Shown here: in pieces, positions 1 to 9,453 of the stretch
Position numbering within the stretch: the stretch's first letter is position 1
Layout of the letters: every line of letters begins with the position of its first letter
NCBI GenBank assembly: GCA_022606135.1
Contig: JABYQN010000003.1
Coordinates: forward strand, 124,001 to 188,000
DNA: 64,000 nucleotides
From: Fomes fomentarius
Taxonomy: Eukaryota; Basidiomycota; Agaricomycetes; Polyporales; Polyporaceae
Direction of reading: 5' to 3'
Translations under genes and position numbers: made by a program
The notes under the pieces: model-generated
The model's database searches: none
What the model was told of the DNA's origin: nothing
The model's input: the letters and a program-made list of their open reading frames with translations, nothing else

Positions 1-589
1 TCCGGAGATCGGAGTAGCAGAATACAACTCCGTACCGTGACATGCACTGTAGTCAGACAGATGTGCCACTGTCTGCGTTCCGTCAGGGTCATTCGTATGA
101 ATGGAACCGCTATACGATCCGAAAGGTGCACAGGTCGCTGACACGACAGAGCTATGGATTCCATGAAACCAAGCGACTAACGAGGACCCTAGACGGTCCG
201 GGTAGTAGATCGGACCCATCGCAGGGGGCGCCGGGCATTGCGAGCCTCACGTAGTCTCCTCAGCAGAAGTACGTGAAGACGAACATGGCAAGTCGGTCGT
301 GCGATGCAGAGACGAGTAGTCAGCTTCAGGAAGACACGAGCTCAGAAATAGGACTCACCTACGGCACCCAAGTCCCATCGCAACAATCGGTAGGGGTGTA
401 TCCTGGGTGTATCAGCTGTCGCGGCTGAGACGGGTACAAAATGAATCGAATTGATACAGAGCAAAGAGTTAACTGGTACATATATGCGAGCGCCGGGGCA
501 ACAAGATAGGTGCCTAGATATTCGTGAGGAGTCGTTACTATATGAACACAGTCCGTGCCAGCTTCAGGGCAGCACCTCACCTCACCTCC
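1..589. other. no gene recognised
   Basis: Only short, overlapping open frames without recognisable motifs or plausible splice structure are seen. I see no repeat or RNA gene here. It lies downstream of the 3' end of the minus-strand BTB gene. Confidence 0.5.
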
Positions 590-2378
590 TCACCTCCTCA
601 GCCTGAACCAGTCCGGAATCGCCCTCCACAACCTCTCGCGCTCCTTCGCAGCCCACGCCTCGAGCGCATACGCACACGCCGCGCAATCCGAGAACTCGGC
701 GCTCTTCAGCTGCCCGAGCTCCTCGGCCACATACAGCGGGTCCGCACAGCCCCGTTCCCTGTCAAACAGGTAGTGCTGCGTCGCGAGGTCGACGAGCTCG
801 CTCAAGTCCTTCTTGCACGCGGCTGGAGTCGAGCACGCTGGTCGACTGTTGCTCCGCCCAGCTACCCCTCGCCCTCCCCGCCTGCGCCCATCCCAACGAT
901 GCCGAACCCGCCCACTCCGCCGTTCATCGCATGCAAGCCCGATCGTGAGCGGCGGTGAGACTGCTCGAACGAGGCGTGCTCCATGTTCTGTATGAGCGCG
1001 GTCACAGCGTGCTGTGCAGCTTCCTTCCCGAGTGCCAGCCGCTGCATGTCTGCCGGGGAGAGCGTGTGCGAAAGCGAGATGGCGGACGATGACGGGATGA
1101 GGGGGTCGAGGGGGTCTCCTGGGGAAGGCTCAAAGATCTGCGTGAAGGTATATCGCGAGAGCTCGTAGAACGCGGCGGGAAGAAGCTCGTCCGCGCCTAT
1201 TTCGCGAGCGAGATTGATTATGGCCTGCACAATGCGATAAGCATACCTAGTGCATATATCTCTGAGGGCACTCACGATAGGATGTGGATATCGATGCCCT
1301 CTCGGTTTGCCCGTCTCGACCTCGTGCGTGCGTGCAAGGTCCTCGCGAGCGTCCCATCCCTTCAGTGTAGACGGCCATGCAGCACGGATGTGCGCGAGTG
1401 CCTTGGTACGGATAGACTCTTCGATAACATACTTGCTCGTGAGTCGGACGACGCCGGAGACAGCTACGAAGTCCTCTCGATCGTTATTGCCAAAATTTCT
1501 GGTGAATCAAGGCATGTCAGCATGATGGTAGACCTTCTACCCGGACGTTAAGCAGAGGGCGCCATTGGAGAGAAGGAAGATACAACGGAACACAGACCGG
1601 GTAGGTCTGACGATCTGGTGGATTTCGCAAAAGTGTCTCTGGATCCGTCAAGGTATCGATGACTACTTGTCATACTCAGTTCATTCAAGGATTAGAGCGT
1701 GTGGGGAACATCTGTCGAGGACACCGCTAGGTACATGCGCATGTACGCATGTGTAATATCCTAACTCTGTCAGCCAATACTATCCTACCTCCCGACACAT
1801 CAATGCGCAAATCGATGGTGTATTGCTGAGGATCAAGACACAACAGCGTATCCCCAGAACAAAGGCCGAGTGCTGCACGCTCCCGTCCATCTACGTTGAG
1901 TCTCTTGAACAGGTGCGGGCCCAGCAATGCAATACCTCTGAGCTCCCATTGCTACCACACGAACGTTCACGTTTCACTTCCCGGTCACTTAAGATGCACG
2001 CGCTCCGCCACAATGGTACCTCCACATCGCACTCGACCACTTAATCGGAGATGGGGAAGGAGGATGATGAATGCACACGTACGGACCGTCATATATCACT
2101 TTGACCATGTTCGCGACATCTTCGGGCGGGTCATGCAATTCCAGAACCGGACATCCCTCGAGTTTGGTCTCCTCGCGATCGGCCGATGGTGGCTGCGGCA
2201 GCGAAAAGAGGTCTCGGAAAAAGGCAGATTTGCGGCAGAGCTGGGAGATATGAACGCGGAAGAGTGTGGACTGCGCGCGCAGGATCAGGGAGCCGTCGGC
2301 GAACCAGAACTCGGGGTTTTTGGCAAGACGACCTTGCTCGAGCTGGGTCTCCAACGAGTCGGACGGTGAAGACAACAT
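590..2378 (-). CDS. BTB/POZ domain protein, basidiomycete type
   Basis: This is a predicted BTB/POZ protein of the large lineage-expanded agaricomycete family. Such proteins are usually regarded as protein-interaction or adaptor factors; the target is unknown. Exon 1 (2378-2083) carries the BTB core, with FWFADGSLILRAQ, FRVHISQLCRKSAFFRDLF and the YDGP turn. Exon 2 (1498-1276) continues with NFGNNDREDF and AWPSTLKGWDAREDLAR. Exon 3 starts at 1224 with INLAREIGADELLPAAFYELSRY. The 3' part (to 590) has ELVDLATQHYLFDRERGC and ends WRAIPDWFRL. The 1276/1224 junction is a clean 51-bp GT-AG intron. The first intron (1499-2082, 584 bp) is about ten times the local norm but has good splice sites (GTACGT donor, CAG acceptor). 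The frame changes by one between about 916 and 811, so a further intron with an AAG acceptor, or an indel, must lie there. Confidence 0.8.
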
Positions 2379-2534
2379 GCAGAGAGTGTTTCAAGGAATA
2401 GAGAACGTTGACATTGGTCAAGACGAGCCCCAAATACAACGAGTGCGTAGGCGTCCGTGAAACCCAGAGAAGTAGACAAGACAAGGATTATGTCACGCGG
2501 TATATATATAACATGTTAAAGCACATGGTATATC

Positions 2535-2620
2535 TCTCTGTTAGTATATCGGTTAGTACACGCGCCTGTCAATAGTTACTGTGGCCGCGCGAAAGCGGGG
2601 TTCGACTCCCCGACAGAGAG
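2535..2620 (+). tRNA. trnD-GUC: tRNA-Asp (GUC), intron-containing
   Basis: The acceptor stem TCTCTGT (2535-2541) pairs with ACAGAGA (2613-2619), with discriminator G at 2620. The T arm CGGGG-TTCGACT-CCCCG is perfect. The anticodon stem CGCGC (2561-2565)/GCGCG (2587-2591) encloses anticodon GTC at 2568-2570. A 14-nt intron (2572-2585) sits one base 3' of the anticodon, the canonical position for nuclear tRNA introns. The mature length is 72 nt. A and B boxes are intact, so the gene should be functional. Confidence 0.93.
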
Positions 2621-2888
2621 TTAGTTTTTACATCATCTCCTTGGATCTCAATGTTAGCCTGATTATTCATATAACTTATAAGGTCAGATGTTGAGATGGG
2701 GAGCATTGCTGTTGGCTGAAACTTGCTACTATGAGACGATGAAGACCACCCGTGATTATTGGCCAGTGTGTGTCTGGAGTCCGGTGGTGTACTATCCGAA
2801 AGAGGCAGGGGAGGTGAATCGGACGGATTCCAAGCGAACGCATCCAATCGTCAGTGCTGCGTCATACTACGTCCGTCTGTCGGTCCGC

Positions 2889-2897
2889 ATATATAAG
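2889..2897 (+). promoter_or_regulatory. TATA-like box of the Con-6 gene
   Basis: ATATATAAG lies 97 bases upstream of the Con-6 ATG (2986). It is followed by a C/A-rich leader with the ACAC and CACC stretches common in fungal 5' UTRs. The position fits a TATA element with a short untranslated leader. Confidence 0.45.
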
Positions 2898-2985
2898 CTA
2901 CACACGGACCAAGGACGTCCTCAACGCACTTCCACACCACCCACCACCATCCACTCACAAGTATCACGCATACCCTACACACATC

Positions 2986-3375
2986 ATGTCCCTCCCAACT
3001 CGCCAGATGGGCGGCCACAAGGTACGACGTGTGCGGTAGCTCCGACGCATGTACCCATCAGCACTTACATGTCTCTTTAGGCGGCCATCAACAACCCGCG
3101 GGTCTCCGAAGAGGCGAAAGAGCGCTCTCGCCAGGCCATCGACGAACTCGAGGCCGACCCCGCGACTCGCGAGACCCGTGAGGGGTACGAGGCCGAGGAC
3201 CAGAAGGACTCTGTCCGCCAGAACGCCGGCTATAAGGCTACGCTCAAGAGTGAGTAACTTGCTAGCACTCGACGTCGATACCTTGCTCATAGCAACGTGA
3301 ACCGTAGACCCGAACGTGAGCGAGGAGGCAAGGAACAATGCGCGGGAGATCCTTGAAGATCGCGACGCGCTCTGA
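2986..3375 (+). CDS. con-6: Con-6 family (conidiation-specific protein 6) small protein
   Basis: This is a 90-residue hydrophilic protein of the Con-6 family. The family was first described as conidiation-induced in Neurospora and is widespread in dikarya. Its molecular function is unclear; expression is linked to sporulation, light and stress. There are three exons: 2986-3021, 3081-3249 and 3308-3375. The spliced product holds two copies of the diagnostic repeat, NNPRVSEEAKERSRQAID and NPNVSEEARNNAREILE, separated by a charged linker with GYEAEDQKDSVR. Both introns (58-59 bp) have canonical GT-AG borders, and the ATG follows a typical fungal leader. Length matches other two-repeat members. 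Nothing suggests decay. Confidence 0.92.
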
Positions 3376-3740
3376 GGAGATGGGTCAATTGACTTCTGTA
3401 CGATAGATAGAGGCGTATACCATGGTTCCAGTCACGCAGAGATTGCACTCCAAACTAGTGGACCCTTCCAAGCATGGCACAACTCACGAGGCGACTGCTC
3501 TTTGACGAAAATCATCTACGCGGCATTCGTGCGATCTTCCTCAAGAGATCTCGCTCTTCTCCAAAGCACCACTCCAGCACTCCAGAACGTCGACACTTGC
3601 ACATTTTGTCGCGTTGAACATCGATCTTACCTCCACTTAAAATTCAGCGAAGACGGCTTGTGACGCGACTTGCAAGTTGAATGACAGTTGTTCAACGACA
3701 TGTACCTTCATGGTCGCCAGTATGAGTCATCGTACACTGT
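3376..3740. other. intergenic, no gene
   Basis: Short intergenic stretch after the Con-6 stop. The last eight bases (3733-3740, TACACTGT) are the left target-site duplication of the following mobile element. Confidence 0.5.
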
Positions 3741-4251
3741 TAGTGTGCGAGGCAGAATACTGCCATTTTGCCATTTGGCATGTGCCAGCGGCAATTGCCA
3801 TTCTGCCGGCGAAGGTAGCGGGCAAAATATGGCAGATAAACCTAAGCGCCGGCGAGCATACAAACAATCCTCGTCATATGCTGACCCGTAGAGCTGATGA
3901 AAGTATAAAAACAAGTTTTCAACAGCTCTCAAAGCGCGATAAGAGAGGATCGGGGCGATTTGGAAGGTTTTGAGACCAGTCTAAGATAGACGCCGGACGG
4001 GGTGATTGGGTCCACCTGCTCAAAGGCTAATTAGTCGACATTGTCTTGCATTCACTCTCATCAGTCTGTAAAAGTCACACTGGTTCACCTCGGAAGTTTC
4101 GCGATTAGAATGGAGAGCAAGAATTCTGCAGAAATTGTGGTACCGACTCGCGCGGGCGCCAAATATCTGCCAGATTTTGCCGCCTTTGGCAATTGCCGTT
4201 GTGCCATATCTGCCGGCAGAATCGCCCAAAACAATTCTGCCCTGTACACTA
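3741..4251. mobile_element. non-autonomous hAT-type DNA element (MITE)
   Basis: A 511-bp element flanked by a perfect 8-bp direct repeat TACACTGT (3733-3740 and 4252-4259), the target-duplication length of hAT transposons. Its ends form imperfect terminal inverted repeats: left TAGTGTGCGAGGCAGAAT; right, read on the minus strand, TAGTGTACAGGGCAGAAT. Further inward both ends share subterminal motifs in inverted order: CGGCAATTGCCA, GCAAAAT and GGCAGATA. Many GGCAGAAT/TGCC-type palindromic units are present. No transposase is encoded, so mobility would need an autonomous partner elsewhere. The intact duplication suggests fairly recent insertion. Confidence 0.88.
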
Positions 4252-4390
4252 TACACTGTTCAATGATCTGTCATATATACGACAGCGACGCGGAACAAGT
4301 CGCGGGTATCATCATTGTGCTCCTCAATCAGAGTTACGCTCAGAGCATCAGCACTTTCAGCGAAAACACAGAGGTGTGCGACACCGCTGC

Positions 4391-5102
4391 TCACGACACC
4401 GCCCGCACCGAAGGAACGCTTGAGTGCAGACGCAGCATTTGGGGTGTCTGAGGCGGGCACAGTGTGTTACTTGCGGAGGAGGCGTCAGCGATAGTCGCGG
4501 TCGCGGTGTTGCTCGAAGAGGAGACTTCCGTGTCAGCTGCGGCCGCTGTGTTGCTCGCAGAGAGAGGAGTAGCGGACACGGTCAAGGTTGGCGTGGGAGG
4601 AGTAGCGGTTACGGTCAAGGTTGGCGCGGCGCTCTTACTCGCTGTCGCAGTAATACTATTAGCAGGCAGTCTCGAGGGAGAAGAATGAAAGTGGTACTCT
4701 ATCATGGAGGCAGGAAGGGAGGGAAGGGAATGGCACAGAGGTTTACCTCAACCCGTGTAACGTCTCTGCGTCCTTGACGTCTTCGTCAGAGCATGCAGCA
4801 TAACTCGGACTCCTGCAGGCAGCTGAGCGCCTGACTCTGAAATTCCTCATCGCAGTCGCCAAGCGCCAGACGAAAACCGCACGTCAGCACTTCGCTCTAC
4901 TCGCTAATGGATAGAGGACGTACTTGTCATTGCGGCTGGAGCGAGCAAGCCCCGCAGAACCCGTGATGCACTTGAAAAAGCAAAATGAGAGCGAGCGAAC
5001 AATCTCGGTGGGGGCTGCGGCATTGGTCGTGGATTGGGCGTGCACGCTCACGAGCGTAGAGGCGACGGCAGCGGGGATGAGAGAGAAGGACGTGAACATC
5101 AT
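4391..5102 (-). pseudogene. CFEM-like secreted/GPI-type protein, frames disturbed
   Basis: The start at 5102 encodes a clear signal peptide (MFTSFSLIPAAVASTLVSVHAQ) followed by PTEIVRSLSFCFFKCITGSAG, resembling the start of a CFEM cysteine domain. The next block, around 4880-4760, reads CDEEFQSQALSCLQES. A shifted frame then gives CSDEDVKDAETLHGL, together matching the C-terminal half of a CFEM domain. A Ser/Thr/Ala-rich stretch follows (4640-4440; TATASKSAAPTLTVTAT), typical of cell-wall or GPI-anchored CFEM proteins. No convincing intron joins the two halves of the cysteine block: the frame slips by one base near 4790. The usual C-terminal hydrophobic anchor is not clear. It is either a decayed gene or carries an error. 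CFEM proteins act at the cell surface, for example in haem uptake or host interaction; the role here is unknown. Confidence 0.5.
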
Positions 5103-6005
5103 CCGTGAGGGTGTCCTTGGTAATGGTATGTTTCGTCGCTGGTATCACGTGTGCCTATTTGGGTGAGGTTTGATGGAGAAGCCCAACGAGAAGATGAACG
5201 TTCACCGTTTGCGGTTCGAGTCCTAGGCAAGAGAAAGGCTCCGAAGAAGGGACAAACATGGGGCCTGGGGCGTTACAGACTCGGATAGGCGATCATGGAC
5301 TCGGGGGATACAGGCATGGCACGGTTGTTGCAGGTCTGGCCGCTGGGGGTCATATTGTATTGTAGTATCAGCCGCTGATTGTACTTCAGGCCAATAGAAA
5401 TGTCCCGACAGGTCCCGCCGCGGTGCCTTCAATACCTTGTAGCATATGCGAGTTGAGTGCAGGGATCGACCTTTCTTCTCACCAAGTCTAGATCGGGCAT
5501 CGTAGGCGCCCGCCCCTGCGGCAATAAGCGGCCCGGGCCGTGGTGATCAATGTTCTTACTACCAATACTAGTATTAGGCGACTATTCGCAACTTACTCCC
5601 GCCACCGTGACACTGACAAGCTCACATTCTATGGTGTCTCAGAACTCGTCTCGAGGCCATCGATACTTAGTACTTGAATCTAATCATGGACAATGATACA
5701 CTGCCAGCATATCAGGCCCCGCCTCTCAGCCCCGTCTGCTGTCCTTGAGCGTCAGCGCGCCCAGAAGCTACTTTATGGCCGTACAACGCTGCCGGGAAAG
5801 CCGATCCTTCATGGGTCCCATTTTGCGTGTATCTAGTGGTTCAAGCTCTAGTGCTCTGGCCTCATTCCATCCTTCCGCTCAGCTCTCATCGCGCCATTAG
5901 CACCTAGTTTCGCCCGATCTCATTGCAACCGGTCGCGAGTGAGGCTCACGACAGATCGACAACAACGCGTACATGCTTAACGATTGACCTGAGACTACGG
6001 TCGTC
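5103..6005. other. intergenic, no gene
   Basis: No motif-bearing frame longer than about 70 codons and no clear repeat. It contains the presumed promoter of the CFEM-like gene next to 5103. Confidence 0.5.
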
Positions 6006-6416
6006 TCAGCGGTCTATGCGGACATGCGCGGGCTCTCGCGACGGAGATCTCGAGACCATGTTTATGGGACGGTGGAGTTGAAAGCTATTGGGATCAGATT
6101 CAGACTCTAGGTCCCTGATACGATCACCGACGAACAGTATCGCAAGTTGAGTCCCGTGCATTGCGTCCCAGATGCGGATGCCACGAAATTTGGAGCCAGA
6201 TGCGAGGCGCTGGCCGTCAGGAGAGAACTGAAGCCGTTCTATGGCCTCTGAATGCGCCCCCCAGTCGAGGACAGGAGACAACTCGTGAGCCACCATGCTA
6301 CAAAGGATGATGGTTCCATCGTGCGATCCACTTGCAATCCGCAGGCCATCAGGAACTGCAGCAAGGGCAGTCACGGACGAGTGGTGACCATACCACTGTG
6401 CTAGTTGCCTTTTCAC
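6006..6416 (-). pseudogene. WD40-repeat protein fragment
   Basis: An isolated frame of 136 codons encodes about two WD40 blades: HHSSVTALAAVPDGLRIASG followed by SHDGTIILC, then LQFSPDGQRLASGS with RGIRIWDA. A functional WD40 propeller needs about seven blades, and none are recognisable either side. It is most simply a remnant of a larger gene, for example one of the NACHT-WD40 or WD40-only expansions of basidiomycetes. It sits directly 3' of the F-box gene, but no splice arrangement convincingly joins them. Confidence 0.6.
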
Positions 6417-6437
6417 ATCAACTAGTATGGAGTAGCA

Positions 6438-7764
6438 TCAATTGGTGTACCATGATCTAGAATGAAAATTCTTTCCCCCACCTCCAAAATAATTGAGGTT
6501 GAGCATGTTCTTGGCATGTAGGACAGGGAAGAGAGTTGGCATAGTGTTATCCCAGAAAACCCATCGCGCGCACTGGTCGGGATATTTGAACCGTATTTGA
6601 TGAGGTGAGCACCGCAGTAATGACTCCTCGAGCTTTGTGCATGCTTCTGTGATTGCTTCGTCGGGGATGAATATCCACCTGAATGTGATGGTGTACTCTC
6701 GTCTCATTGATCCGACGGGATGTGCGATGTGGTCAAGGATTGCGGATGCTTGTTTGACTCTCCTGCCATTTCTGACGCTGTCATTAGCGAATCCATTGAC
6801 CAACAGCTCCAGAGAACGCAAGCTGTCAAACGGTCTGGATAGGATGTCGAGCGTTGCATCTATAATGCGAAATACATTCCAGTATGAACTCATATGTCAT
6901 TGGATGACATCCAAAACCTGTTGACAAACCATCGGTGCGCATAACGTGGATGGCGAAAGTCTGCAGAGAAGATTGAGCTATCCTCAGAATAGTGTTGATT
7001 ACATCATGATGTACTGTGTCTGGAAGCTAAGCAACCAACTTGTCAATCACAACTCTGTTGTACAAACACAACATCAACGCACTCACGGACAGCGAGCGTA
7101 TATGTACACGACCAGCGACTCGACTTACCCATGCATCCGGGATTATCTGCGACGAGTCCACCGCGATAGCCCCCAGCCAAAGGGACCTCAGGGCGGGGAA
7201 CGACAGAAGGGATATTGCGCAGTCCATGGAAGTTGGGAAGGAGACAGTGGTTAGATGTAGCGCTTGAATTGTAGTCGAATGTCTTCGGAGGCATGCAAGA
7301 GCCAACCTGTGACACGGGAGTGCAGAATAACGGCTTTTCTTGTCTCTGTCCGTGCCTACTACAGCACCTTCTTGAGCCCCATGGTCCGCCGTGTTCTCTG
7401 TAACCTTCACGGGCTTCTCGATGGGAACCCCAAGGAGATTCCAGTGTGTCAAATTCGGAAGCAAAGTAAGAAGGGGGATCGGGATGGTATCCATGAGGTA
7501 AAGAGACTCGGGTCGACCGCGCTCAGGCTCGAGGGTGACCGAGCGCACGAGGGGCCGAAGATGAGGATACTGAATGATGGCTGAGCAAAGGGTGAGCAGC
7601 TGCTTTCTTGTTCTGACCCGAACGCGGGCAAGGAGGTTATAGCGGCTGCGACGTAACCACCCGCTGCACGTTAAAGCACACTGCCAAAGAGTCTGGGGGT
7701 CGTAACGGAGTTGATCGATGATGAGGTCCTTGATCTCCGGAGGGAAAATCGAGGGGAAGGGCAT
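6438..7764 (-). CDS. F-box domain protein
   Basis: This is a predicted F-box protein of the large agaricomycete family with a degenerate leucine-rich C-terminus. It is likely a substrate adaptor of SCF ubiquitin ligases; the substrate is unknown. I chose the ATG at 7764 because it places IFPPEIKDLIIDQLRYDP and CALTCSGWLRRSRYNLLARV, the F-box core, at the N-terminus. An upstream in-frame ATG at 7881 gives an unlikely extension. The first long exon runs to about 7133, where GTAAGT follows PDAW. A middle exon around 7020-6915 encodes ILRIAQSSLQTFAIHV. The next intron uses a weak donor (GTTTTG) and ends in TTATAG near 6870. The last exon holds SRPFDSLRSLELLVNGFAN, IPDEAITEACTKLEESL and the stop at 6438. 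Exact exon borders are provisional. Confidence 0.7.
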
Positions 7765-7881
7765 GTCGTGAGCTGGGAGAGTAGACAGTAGGGACAGGAA
7801 AGTGCTCGGTGAGTTCTTCACGGCCACCGCTGTGAAAACACGTCTTGTCGAGTGTATTTGGCTGCTGTGACAAGCAGGCAT

Positions 7882-9453
7882 GGGAACGTGTCAAGGTACT
7901 AGTAGACCCAAGAACCCCTGACCCGTGCACTCTCTTCTTTCTTCTTAGCCATCATGATGCCACACCTATTGCGGGATTGACGCAAGAAGGACAAAGATGC
8001 GGGTGCTTCTAACTGGCTATGGCTATCTTGTGGTCCCGGTCAGTAGATGTCATCGCACGGTTCGCACAGCCCACAGCTCCTTACTTGGACTTACTTAAGT
8101 GACATAACCCAAACACGCCCCGTGCGGCCTCAGGCGGAGAATTGAGTCTGACTCCGAGAGATGGTGGTGATTGTTCTAAGTGGGTGGCTTCGGTTCACGT
8201 TAAGTCGGACTCGGGATATTCAAAGCGCAAGTTCTTTGATGCAGCGGCTATTGACAACAATCGCACGACCTCTGGCGTTCGCCACTCTTTCAGCGAGACT
8301 TTATTGACGAAGAGCTTGAATATGCGTCCGGCGTTGCGAACCGGCGTTGCGATGGGTGGCGGGAAGTAGTAGAGGAAGCCGCGAACACTGTCATTGGTAG
8401 AAGTACGCTCGTCATCAGTGCCTTCATGCCCTTTTGCAAGTTGGGGTGTGATCAAAACCGCCAATCTACGCAACTACTACTTATCTCAGTCTAGAGAGTA
8501 CTTGGAGACGAGGAGGCCTGCATGATGCGCACGAAGCAGATGAGAGCGAGGACGTGAAGCCCAGGCGCCCTACGGTAATCGTCCTCCCACGTGCTCCCAC
8601 GCGGTATCAGGCGGCTCGGGCCAATGGTTTCAGGCGACTACCCGTAAACTACCCAGAGATCCTCCTGCACCTTTTCGTGGAAGTATATCAGAACTCGTCT
8701 CGATGTACTCAACGAGCTGTATTTATGGCTGCATGACTACACGGTCTTCCAACTTCCACAACAGGCCACCATCCTGACCCATCACCGCATCGGCGTGATG
8801 AAGGAGTCCAAGTCCTGGGCACTGGCAGGACGAGGTTGAATCTCCGAGATCATCTAGAGAGCGTATCAGTACGGTCGACTGGAAAGCTGAGGCAAGTTTA
8901 TTGGCGGACGTACAACACAAGTTCGCCCGAGCTAACTCACCCTCGTACAGAAATGCGATTGTCAACACGAGCCACCTGGCGCGCGCAGTTCGGTCTCCTC
9001 CTCCTACCCCCAGGTGCAAAACCCTCTATGCTGCACATGGCCCAAGTATAAGGATCATCGAACACTCAGCTATATCAGACATCAATTCTCCCTCTCGCCA
9101 TCGTCCATTTCTCTCCACGAGCCACCTCACACGGAGTTGGTCCCATCGTGCACTGCCTAAAAGTGTTAGCAACGCACCGTCCAGCCTTTTCAGACGACAC
9201 ATGCACCGCACAGATGTTACAGGACAGATAGTGACGTTCTACTGGGTACGCGCATAGTATGGACGCCCGAGGATAGGTGCAGCTTCTCATCTCACGCCCC
9301 TGTCTTCGCGATTGACAGAATTGGACAGAACTCACTGCGCATATATGCATGTGCCTGCTCAGTATATAAGGTGGAGATACGGACTTCGAGCCACAAGAGT
9401 CTTTCCCGGCACGTCTGTCAACTCTCTCTGTTGTGTATCTTCCCTTTCTTATC
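7882..9453. other. intergenic with a possible gene fragment
   Basis: The minus strand at 8195-8473 carries a frame with DSVRGFLYYFPPPIATPV and SLKEWRTPEVVRLLS. It looks protein-like but I cannot assign it; it may be a remnant. The remainder has no supported gene. A TATA-like ATATAAGG (9363-9370) lies about 85 bases before the transporter ATG. Confidence 0.35.

Noticed and set aside
862..958. Plus-strand proline/arginine-rich frame opposite the BTB gene
   Set aside because: Shadow of the glycine-rich minus-strand coding sequence.
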